NCBI GenBank assembly: GCA_947177435.1
Contig: CAMWUM010000081.1
Location: forward strand, 1 to 8,135
Length of the DNA: 8,135 bases
Reading direction: 5' to 3'
Source of the DNA: an uncultured Muribaculaceae bacterium
GTDB lineage: Bacteria; Bacteroidota; Bacteroidia; Bacteroidales; Muribaculaceae
Shown here: piece after piece, positions 1-5,959 of the stretch
Numbering within the stretch: position 1 is the stretch's first letter
Layout: the number at the start of each line of letters is the position of its first letter
Notes under the pieces: model-generated
Database searches by the model: none
What the model was told of the DNA's origin: nothing
Seen by the model: only the letters and a program-made list of their open reading frames with translations
Program-made: the position numbers and the translations under genes

Positions 1-57
1 ATCAATCGAAACGGGTATGTAAATTTGTATCAACAGGAATATTTCCAAAAATATCTG

Positions 58-88
58 CAAATTTACCAAAAAAAGTTAAAACGACAAA
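58..88 (-). promoter_or_regulatory. Candidate Bacteroidales promoter firing left out of the window
   Basis: Read on the minus strand, TTTG (85-88) is followed after 19 bases by TAAATTTG (58-65), a full match to the Bacteroidetes primary-sigma consensus TTTG-N19-21-TAnnTTTG. Transcription would start near position 50 and run off the left edge. No start codon occurs on this strand before position 1, so the gene served lies outside. The region is AT-rich, so chance matches are possible. The back-to-back placement with the rightward promoter suggests a divergent pair. Confidence 0.4.
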
Positions 89-95
89 TTTTGGG

Positions 96-127
96 TGTGA
101 ATTTCTGAGATTTTTTCGCTAACTTTG
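96..127 (+). promoter_or_regulatory. Candidate promoter of the TlpA-barrel-Omp28 operon
   Basis: TAACTTTG at 120-127 matches the Bacteroidetes -7 box TAnnTTTG exactly. Twenty bases upstream is TGTG (96-99), a three-of-four match to the -33 box TTTG. Transcription would start near 133, leaving a leader of about 30 bases before the ATG at 167. The leader is AT-rich and has no Shine-Dalgarno sequence, which is normal in this phylum. Confidence 0.55.
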
Positions 128-166
128 TAAATTGATAATACATTGTTAATCTTTTAACCCTTAGAT

Positions 167-661
167 ATGGCTTACTTTAAGAAAATTTTTCTGCTGGCCC
201 TGTGCGCGGTGGCTGCCCTTAGCGCCGGCGCTCAGCTCCCCTCGGTGCAGCTTAAGACCCTCGACGGCCAGACCGTAGACGCAGCCGAGCTCGGCAATGA
301 CGGCAAGCCGTTCGTCATCTCTTTCTTCGCCACATGGTGCAAGCCCTGCAACCGCGAGCTCAAGGCCATCCACGAGGTGTATCCCGACTGGCAGGATGAA
401 ACCGGCATGAAGCTCATCGCCATCTCTATCGACGACGCACAGAACTCCAGCAAGGTCAAGCCTATGGTCGACGCCGAAGGCTGGGAATATGAGGTTTACC
501 TCGACTCCAACAGCGAGCTTATGCGCACGCTCGGCATACAGTCAATCCCCCACGTGCTCATCATCGACGGCAATGGCGCCATCGTAGAGAGCCGCTCGGG
601 ATACACCGAAGGCTCGGAGGAGCATATCATCGACACCGTGCGCGGCCTCATCGGCCAATAA
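167..661 (+). CDS. TlpA-family periplasmic thioredoxin-like protein
   Basis: A secreted thiol-disulfide oxidoreductase of the TlpA/AhpC-TSA-like thioredoxin fold. Residues 1-22 form a Sec signal peptide: two lysines at 5-6, a hydrophobic core, and an A-G-A site before Gln23. The redox motif W57-C58-K59-P60-C61 sits after a buried beta strand (FVISFFATW) as in TlpA/ResA proteins, and the cis-proline loop is S126-I127-P128. At 164 residues it is a single, full-length domain with no lipobox, so it is probably soluble in the periplasm. It is first of three co-directional genes, 19 bases before the barrel gene, and an Omp28 protein with its own CXXC closes the operon. That context suggests redox maintenance of envelope partners such as the cysteine-bearing barrel; this is inference. 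The ATG at 167 is chosen because it gives the complete signal peptide. Confidence 0.9.
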   Translation: MAYFKKIFLLALCAVAALSAGAQLPSVQLKTLDGQTVDAAELGNDGKPFVISFFATWCKPCNRELKAIHEVYPDWQDETGMKLIAISIDDAQNSSKVKPMVDAEGWEYEVYLDSNSELMRTLGIQSIPHVLIIDGNGAIVESRSGYTEGSEEHIIDTVRGLIGQ

Positions 662-680
662 CGCTTTTCACCCCCAAGGC

Positions 681-2321
681 ATGAAACGACTGGCAACATT
701 CTGCGCGGCCGCCGCCCTCTGCGCCGCTTCCGCATCCTCCCAAGGCATCACCCACCACGGCAGCATACAGGCCGATGTCCTCGTCCCCGAGAACGACTAC
801 GCCATCGGCACCGAGAAGTACAACGATAAGGTACTGGGGAACGTCTACGCCAACTACGGATTTTTCAGCAAGTGGCTCGACGGCGGACTGCGTGTCGAGT
901 ACCTCGAGCACCCACTGCCCGGCTTCGAGCCCGATTTCAAGGGCTGGGGCGTGCCCAACTTCTTCGTCAAAGGCAAGTACAAGGGCCTGGAAATAACCGC
1001 CGGCGACTTCTACGAGCAGTTTGGCAGCGGTTTCATCCTGCGCACCTACGAGGAGCGTTCGCTCGGCGTGGACAACTCTATTCGCGGCGGACGCGTCAAG
1101 TTCAGCGGCGTAAAGGGCCTGAGGCTCACCGCCCTGGCCGGCGTGCAGAGGGTGTTTTGGGACTGGTCGGACCATTCGGCCGTATATGGAGGACAGGCCG
1201 AGTGGGACATGCACGAGCACAGCCGCTGGATGCGCGACCATCGCATCGTCTGGAGCCTGGGAGCGTCATACGTGCTCAAGCACGAGCGCGACGAGGACCT
1301 GCTCGTGCCCGGCACCAACAGCAAGCTGCGTCTGCCGCTCAACGTCAGCGCCTTCGATGTGCGCACGCATTTCTACCACTCGGGCCTCGACCTGCTGGCC
1401 GAGTTCGCGTGGAAGAGCCAGGACCCGTCGTTCGACAACAAGTACACTTACCGCCCCGGCACGGCAATCATGCTTTCGGGCTCGTACTCCAAGCCCGGCT
1501 GGAGCGTGTTTCTGCAGGCCAAGCGCAGCGACAATATGGCTTTCCGCAGCCGCCGCACGCAGAGCCTGACCTCGGCCTTCATCAACAATCTCCCGCCGTT
1601 CGCTTACCAGCACACCTACGCCTTGGCGGCCATGTACCCCTACGCCACGCAGAATGCCCCCGGCGAGTACGCCTTCCAGGGTTCGTTCGCCTACTCGTTC
1701 AAGCGCGGCACCAAGTTTGGCGGCAAGTACGGCACCAAGTTCAAGCTCAACGCCAGCTACATCTGCGGCATCGACCGCAAGGTGCTCTCGCCCGCCAACG
1801 GCTCGCTCATGGGCACTGACTGGTACGAGAAGGATTCGTGGAAGATGGGCGAGACGTTCTACACCGACATCAACCTGCAGATGGAGAAGAAGGTGAGCCG
1901 CGATGTCAACTTCAACTTCATGTACATGTACCAGCGCTACAACCAGACGCAGATCGAGGGCCACGGCGGCATGATCAACAGCAACATCTTCGTGGCCGAG
2001 GGCAAGTTCCGCTTCAACAAGAAGCTCACCCTCCGCGCCGAACTGCAATACCTGCAGACCCCCGATGACAAGCGCGACTGGTGCTACGGTCTGGCCGAGC
2101 TCTCGGTGCTTCCGTACCTTATGTTCACCGTCAGCGACGAGTGGAATCACGGCAGCTCAATGCTACATTATTATATGGGCGCCGTCACATTCAATTACAA
2201 GGGCAACCGCCTGATGGCCGGCTACGGCCGCACTCGCGCGGGCTACAATTGCTCGGGCGGCGTGTGCCGGTATGTGCCTGCCAGCCGCGGTTTCCAAATC
2301 GCTTACACATACAACTTTTAG
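681..2321 (+). CDS. DUF6029-like outer-membrane beta-barrel protein
   Basis: A 546-residue secreted protein that I place with the Bacteroidetes family DUF6029, from memory of its sequence style and neighbours; its biochemical role is unknown. Residues 1-20 are a signal peptide (MKRL start, alanine-rich core, likely cut A-S-S before Gln21). The rest alternates short amphipathic, aromatic-rich strands with charged turns, and it ends Y-T-Y-N-F with a terminal Phe, as expected for an outer-membrane barrel inserted by BAM. Near the C-terminus are C524 and C529 in a CX4C arrangement within a glycine-rich turn (YNCSGGVC), a likely disulfide; other Cys lie in YICG and DWCYG contexts. It sits between two thioredoxin-fold genes, with 19- and 6-base gaps, so they are surely co-transcribed. 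It lacks a TonB box or SusC features, so a TonB-dependent transporter is unlikely. Confidence 0.72.
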   Translation: MKRLATFCAAAALCAASASSQGITHHGSIQADVLVPENDYAIGTEKYNDKVLGNVYANYGFFSKWLDGGLRVEYLEHPLPGFEPDFKGWGVPNFFVKGKYKGLEITAGDFYEQFGSGFILRTYEERSLGVDNSIRGGRVKFSGVKGLRLTALAGVQRVFWDWSDHSAVYGGQAEWDMHEHSRWMRDHRIVWSLGASYVLKHERDEDLLVPGTNSKLRLPLNVSAFDVRTHFYHSGLDLLAEFAWKSQDPSFDNKYTYRPGTAIMLSGSYSKPGWSVFLQAKRSDNMAFRSRRTQSLTSAFINNLPPFAYQHTYALAAMYPYATQNAPGEYAFQGSFAYSFKRGTKFGGKYGTKFKLNASYICGIDRKVLSPANGSLMGTDWYEKDSWKMGETFYTDINLQMEKKVSRDVNFNFMYMYQRYNQTQIEGHGGMINSNIFVAEGKFRFNKKLTLRAELQYLQTPDDKRDWCYGLAELSVLPYLMFTVSDEWNHGSSMLHYYMGAVTFNYKGNRLMAGYGRTRAGYNCSGGVCRYVPASRGFQIAYTYNF

Positions 2322-2327
2322 ACCGCT

Positions 2328-3131
2328 ATGAAACACATCACCTTCAAGTCGGCCGCAATCACGCTGGCCGCAATCGCCTTCGCCGCCTGCGACCAGGTCA
2401 AGGACGACGAGCGATTTATCGAAATGCCCGCCGTCGAGGCCCAGCGCGTGGTGCTCCTTGAGGAGTTTACCGGCCAAAAGTGCGTCAACTGCCCCGACGC
2501 CCACCGCGTGATCGAATCTCTCGAGGAGAAGTACGGCGACAACCTCATCGTAGTCAGCATCCACGGCGGCGGCGACGCCTTCTCGTACTCTGAGGACAAG
2601 GTCAGCTTCGGCCTGCGCAACGAGCAGGGCCAGGCCTATTGCGACGCCTACGGCATCGCTGCTCTCCCCGCTGGTGTGGTCAACCGCACATCCGGCGTGC
2701 AGACCCACGACAAGTGGGAGACGGCCATTCGATCCGAACTGGCACGTCCCTCCAACGTCGAGCTCGAGGTGGCCTCAGATCTCAACGCCGACGGCACCGC
2801 CGCCGACATCACAGTCACCGTCACCCCGCACGCCAACATCAGCGGACGCCTGCAAGTGTGGGCCATCGAGAGCGGCATCGTGGCGCGCCAGCTCAGCACC
2901 TCGGGCTCCATCCCCGACTACGTGCACAACAACGTGTTCCGCGCCGCAGTCAACGGTTCCGACGGCGAATCTCTCGCCCTCACCATCCGCGAGCCCCAGA
3001 CCCTGACCTACACCCTCGACATCAAAGACAAGTGGACTCCTGCCAACATGCAGATCGTGGCCTTCGTCTACACCCCCGCCGACGGCATCCTCCAAGCCGC
3101 CAAGACCCCCCTCTCATCAATTGAAAATTGA
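2328..3131 (+). CDS. Omp28-type thioredoxin-fold surface lipoprotein
   Basis: A 267-residue lipoprotein resembling Omp28 of Porphyromonas and relatives. The signal peptide ends in a relaxed lipobox, F18-A19-A20-C21, so Cys21 should be lipidated. Behind it comes D-Q-V then K25-D26-D27-E28, close to the K-(D/E)2 lipoprotein export signal that sends Bacteroidetes lipoproteins to the cell surface. The N-terminal half is thioredoxin-like: LLEEFTGQK leads into C52-V-N-C55, and A112-L113-P114-A115 fits the cis-proline loop. Residues about 145-262 look like an all-beta C-terminal domain (ADITVTVTPH, LTYTLDI). An extra Cys105 could form a mixed disulfide. The gene starts 6 bases after the barrel gene. 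Its last codons (S-S-I-E-N-stop) run into a short repeat that also supplies the stop codon. Redox activity is inferred; Omp28 function is poorly known. Confidence 0.82.
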   Translation: MKHITFKSAAITLAAIAFAACDQVKDDERFIEMPAVEAQRVVLLEEFTGQKCVNCPDAHRVIESLEEKYGDNLIVVSIHGGGDAFSYSEDKVSFGLRNEQGQAYCDAYGIAALPAGVVNRTSGVQTHDKWETAIRSELARPSNVELEVASDLNADGTAADITVTVTPHANISGRLQVWAIESGIVARQLSTSGSIPDYVHNNVFRAAVNGSDGESLALTIREPQTLTYTLDIKDKWTPANMQIVAFVYTPADGILQAAKTPLSSIEN

Positions 3132-3139
3132 GAATTGGC
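3119..3139 (+). repeat. Three-unit 7-bp tandem repeat (AATTGRN) overlapping the Omp28-gene stop
   Basis: Units AATTGAA (3119-3125), AATTGAG (3126-3132) and AATTGGC (3133-3139) follow each other exactly. The first two encode the last residues (I-E-N) and the TGA stop of the Omp28-type gene. AT-rich AATTGAAAATTGAGAATT-like strings recur in intergenic DNA of many Bacteroidales, as I recall, so this may be the edge of a dispersed element that replaced the original gene end. Confidence 0.55.
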
Positions 3140-3155
3140 GTCCACCCACCCGTAG

Positions 3156-3175
3156 GGATGCACCACGGTGCATCC
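3156..3175. repeat. 9-bp perfect palindrome with 2-base loop, REP-like
   Basis: GGATGCACC (3156-3164) and GGTGCATCC (3167-3175) are perfect inverted repeats around AC. They are preceded by CGTAG and lie between the heptad repeat and the terminator hairpin. The stem has no T-run after it, so it is not a convincing terminator. Its compact form resembles dispersed REP-type palindromes; dispersion in this genome cannot be seen from one copy. Confidence 0.5.
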
Positions 3176-3185
3176 TCCCACAATA

Positions 3186-3223
3186 AACATCAAAGGCTGC
3201 CCCGCAAGGCAGCCTTTGATGTT
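3186..3223. terminator. Bidirectional terminator hairpin between convergent operons
   Basis: A perfect 16-bp stem (arms 3186-3201 and 3208-3223) closes a six-base loop CCGCAA. It lies 55 bases beyond the stop of the rightward operon and 16 bases beyond the stop of the leftward GH57 gene, exactly where both transcripts must end. The arms carry AAAGG/CCTTT ends, but neither side has a long U-tract: + continues GGGTGTTTAG, minus continues TATTG. Function as an intrinsic terminator or 3'-end stabilising hairpin is therefore inferred from position and stem perfection. Confidence 0.75.
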
Positions 3224-3239
3224 GGGTGTTTAGTGATGA

Positions 3240-4646
3240 TTATTCGGCTTTGGCTTTTTTCTTGGCGGGAGCCTTCTTGGGGGCTGTGGCTTTGGGCTCC
3301 TTGGTTTTTGCGGTGGCCTCTTCGCGGGTCTTGTGCTCGATGTTGTACTGCTCGGCGTTCTTGCGCAGGGTGGCGCACTCCTTGGTGAGCTGCTCGATTT
3401 CGCGGTTCTGGTTGCGGATGGTGGTTACCAGCGAGTTGAGCTCCTCGTTTTCGATGGTGGAGGGGTACTGCTCTTCGACGCGCACCAGGAAGTCGGCCAG
3501 GACGTTCATAAAGTTGGTGAATGCCTGGAAGGGAGTGTCGTAGGGGCTGAACATCGAGTGGGCTGCGCCGTCGGCCATGTGCTTGGTGCTCATGTAGTAG
3601 AGGTTGTCGGCGCCCTGGAGGTACCAGTAATCCTGCTTGAGGCGGCGGTCATCGCTCAGGCGCACGCGCTCGGCCACGCTGTAGAGCTTGTTGAAGGCCT
3701 CGTTCTGCAGTTTGTTGCCGAGCCATGCCGATACGTCGCGGGCCTCGTCGATGCACGAGATGGGGTGCATGACCACGAGCTGGTCGATGGGCTTAAGCTT
3801 GCTGATGGCGTCGCTGGGGGTCCAGAACTCGATGCCGCGCTCCTCGGCGAAGCGGGGGAGTGCCTCAAGGAACTGGAATATGCCGGTCTCGGCGGGCTGC
3901 ATGCCGCCGAAGGTCTCGAGGTTCATCCACAGGTTGATGATCTGCTCCTCGGCGGGGGTAGAGGCAATCCAGTCGATGTACTTGTCGGCGGTGAGGGGGA
4001 AGGCTGACCAGCTGGCATCGTTGAAGCGGGCGGCGATGTCCTCGCTGAGCTTGCTGTTGCGCAGGAGCACCTTGAGCTTGGGAGCGCTTGCGGCCGAGTA
4101 GACGTAGTTGGGTGACTTCCAGCCCAAGATGTGCTTGGCGCCCTCGGTCATCACGCCCTTGTATCCCATGGCTGCGATTTGCGGGGCGATTTCGTCACTG
4201 TAGATGAGCTCGGTATTGCGGAGTACCTTAGAGGTGACGCCGAACATCTCCTTGATCTTGGCGGCGTGCACCTCAACCTGCTTGGCAAACTCCTCGGGGT
4301 CGGTGAGCGAGGCGAGCGAGTTGGCGTAGGGCATGCCCACGAATTCGCACTTGCCGGTGGCAGCCAGCTGCTTGAGCAGGTCGATGAACTCGGGCACGTA
4401 CTGCTCAAACTGCTCGATGGCTACGCCGGTGATGGCGATTGAGCAGCGGAACTTGCCCTTGGTCTCGTTGATGAGGCGGAGCAGGGTCTGGGCAGCGGGG
4501 ATGTAGCTGCGCTCAGCGATGCGAGTGATGATGTCGTCGTTGAGGAAGTCGTCGTAATAGTAATGGTCGTTGCCGATGTCAAAGAACGTGTAGTGCTTGA
4601 GGCGCATCGGCTGGTGTATCTCGAAGTTGAAACAGATAGCTTTCAT
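3240..4646 (-). CDS. GH57 alpha-amylase-like protein, probably lacking the catalytic acid/base
   Basis: A 468-residue cytoplasmic protein (no signal peptide) of glycoside hydrolase family 57, annotated in relatives as alpha-amylase. Visible motifs: H11-Q12-P13-M-R (region 1); EF-x3-YANSLASL around 101-114 (region 2, departing from the usual ETYYHSL); R143-N-T-E146-L-I-Y (region 3, nucleophile Glu146 kept); W240-M-N242-L-E-T-F-G (region 4). Active GH57 amylases usually read FMDYETFGE here, with Asp as acid/base; codon 3921-3923 gives Asn. The helical segment WYLQGADNLYYMSTK at about 341-355 and SPYDTPFQAF at 367-376 is typical of the family. After a coiled-coil-like stretch (about 395-438) comes a Lys/Ala/Pro-rich tail (439-468, ten Lys). 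It is last in the operon, 50 bases after the glycosyltransferase. Probably an alpha-glucan-binding pseudoenzyme or a much-reduced enzyme; family membership is certain, activity doubtful. Confidence 0.88.
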   Translation of the reverse strand: MKAICFNFEIHQPMRLKHYTFFDIGNDHYYYDDFLNDDIITRIAERSYIPAAQTLLRLINETKGKFRCSIAITGVAIEQFEQYVPEFIDLLKQLAATGKCEFVGMPYANSLASLTDPEEFAKQVEVHAAKIKEMFGVTSKVLRNTELIYSDEIAPQIAAMGYKGVMTEGAKHILGWKSPNYVYSAASAPKLKVLLRNSKLSEDIAARFNDASWSAFPLTADKYIDWIASTPAEEQIINLWMNLETFGGMQPAETGIFQFLEALPRFAEERGIEFWTPSDAISKLKPIDQLVVMHPISCIDEARDVSAWLGNKLQNEAFNKLYSVAERVRLSDDRRLKQDYWYLQGADNLYYMSTKHMADGAAHSMFSPYDTPFQAFTNFMNVLADFLVRVEEQYPSTIENEELNSLVTTIRNQNREIEQLTKECATLRKNAEQYNIEHKTREEATAKTKEPKATAPKKAPAKKKAKAE

Positions 4647-4696
4647 CTGATTGTTAGATTATATGGTTGATATATAGAGGTTTGTGGTGCTTCGGA

Positions 4697-5956
4697 TTAC
4701 CAGCCGAGCACTTTATGGTATATGTCGATTACTTTCTTGCCGGCCTTGTCCCAGGTGATTTGGGCCACCTCTTTGAGGCCGTCTTCGCGCAGGGTCTCGT
4801 ACATGGCCGGGTAGGAAACGATCGAGTTGATGGCGTCGGCCATGGCGTCGATGTCCCAGTAGTCGGTCTTGATTACGTTGTCGAGGATTTCGGCGCAGCC
4901 CGACTGCTTGGAGATGATCGAGGGGCAGCCCATCTGCATGGCCTCGAGCGGCGAGATGCCGAACGGCTCTGATACCGAGGGCATAATGTACACGTCGCTG
5001 GCCTTGAGCATCTCGTACACCTGCTTGCCGCGCATGAAGCCCGGGAAGTGGAAGCGGTCGGCGATGCCGCGTTCGGCCACGAGGTTGATCATCTTGTCCA
5101 TCATGTCGCCCGAGCCGGCCATGACGAAGCGCACGTTGTGGTTGGCCTTTAGCACCTTGGCGGCAGCCTCGACGAAGTATTCGGGGCCCTTCTGCATGGT
5201 GATGCGGCCTAGGAAGGTAACGACTTTCTCCTTGGGCTTGTGGCACTCGACGTTGAGCAGTTCCTCGCTCAGAGGCACCACGGCGTTGTGCACGGTGGTG
5301 ACCTTGGCGGGGTCGATGCCGTACTTCTCGATTACGGTCTGGCGGGTGAGGTTGCTGACGCAGATGATGTGGTCGGCGTGGATCATGCCGTCCTTCTCGA
5401 TGGCGAATACGGTGGGGTTGACGTTGCCGCGGCTGCGGTCATAGTCGGTGGCGTGCACGTGGATTACCAGGGGCTTGCCAGTAACCTGCTTGGCGTGGAT
5501 GCCGGCGGGGTATGTGAGCCAGTCGTGGCTGTGTATGATGTCGAAGTCGATGGTGCGGGCCACGACGCCGGCCATGATCGAGTAGTTGTTGATCTCCTCG
5601 AGCAGGTTGTCGGGGTATCGTCCTGAGAACTCGATGCAGCCCAGGTCGTTGGTGCGCATGTAGTTGAAGTCGGCGTAGATGTGGTCGCGCAGGCGGAAGT
5701 AGAGGTCGGGGCTCATCACTTTGCCGATGCGGCTCTCTACGTATTCGCGGCTGACGTCGCGCCAGCAGACGGGCACCTGGCTGGCGCCGATGATGTGGGC
5801 GAATGAGCGGTCCTCATCGCCCCAGGGCTTAGGGATGACGAATGTGATGTCCATATCACCGCATTCCCACATGCCCTTAGTCAGGCCGTAGCTGGCAGTG
5901 CCGAGTCCGCCTAAGATGTGAGGTGGGAATTCCCACCCGAACATGAGAGCTTTCAT
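4697..5956 (-). CDS. GT4 glycogen-synthase-like glycosyltransferase
   Basis: A 419-residue cytoplasmic GT-B retaining glycosyltransferase, most like the GT4 proteins annotated as glycogen synthase in Bacteroides. Such enzymes extend alpha-1,4-glucan from a nucleotide-glucose donor; whether the donor is ADP- or UDP-glucose cannot be read. The N-terminal Rossmann half has the F-G-W-E-F-P-P start and glycine loop G16-G17-L18-G19, then H142-S-H-D-W and H166-V-H-A-T-D. The C-terminal half has L249-G-R251-I-T-M-Q-K256-G, matching the Arg/Lys phosphate-binding pair, and E330-P-F-G-I-S-P-L-E338, the EX7E motif. All residues expected for catalysis are present, unlike the two neighbours. Its ATG follows the upstream stop by 3 bases (TAA-gat-ATG), so translation is probably coupled. 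Placement between a debranching homologue and a GH57 homologue supports a glycogen role. Confidence 0.87.
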   Translation of the reverse strand: MKALMFGWEFPPHILGGLGTASYGLTKGMWECGDMDITFVIPKPWGDEDRSFAHIIGASQVPVCWRDVSREYVESRIGKVMSPDLYFRLRDHIYADFNYMRTNDLGCIEFSGRYPDNLLEEINNYSIMAGVVARTIDFDIIHSHDWLTYPAGIHAKQVTGKPLVIHVHATDYDRSRGNVNPTVFAIEKDGMIHADHIICVSNLTRQTVIEKYGIDPAKVTTVHNAVVPLSEELLNVECHKPKEKVVTFLGRITMQKGPEYFVEAAAKVLKANHNVRFVMAGSGDMMDKMINLVAERGIADRFHFPGFMRGKQVYEMLKASDVYIMPSVSEPFGISPLEAMQMGCPSIISKQSGCAEILDNVIKTDYWDIDAMADAINSIVSYPAMYETLREDGLKEVAQITWDKAGKKVIDIYHKVLGW

Positions 5957-5959
5957 ATC

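Noticed and set aside
20..53. Extra TAnnTTTG-like boxes: TAAATTTG + strand 20-27 and TATTTTTG minus strand 46-53; also + strand 8031-8038
   Set aside because: The first has its -33 position outside the window and the others lack a TTTG at 19-21 bases. In AT-rich spacers single boxes are expected by chance.
1266..2150. 294-residue minus-strand frame and 315-residue + frame (872-1819) over the barrel gene
   Set aside because: Shadow frames of a high-GC coding sequence: Val/Leu/Ala/Glu-rich or Arg/Pro/Gln-rich low-information translations with no start context or family resemblance.
3132..3239. Small gene or attachment site in the convergent spacer
   Set aside because: The stretch is fully accounted for by the heptad repeat, palindrome and hairpin; no plausible frame or duplicated att-like core was seen.
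3240..3332. Lys/Ala-rich GH57 tail as a fused histone-H1-like DNA-binding domain
   Set aside because: It is only 30 residues and of low complexity, with no fold; composition alone does not support DNA binding.
4647..4696. Internal promoter for the GH57 gene in the 50-base gap
   Set aside because: No TTTG or TAnnTTTG match on the minus strand; the gap is only AT-rich leader.
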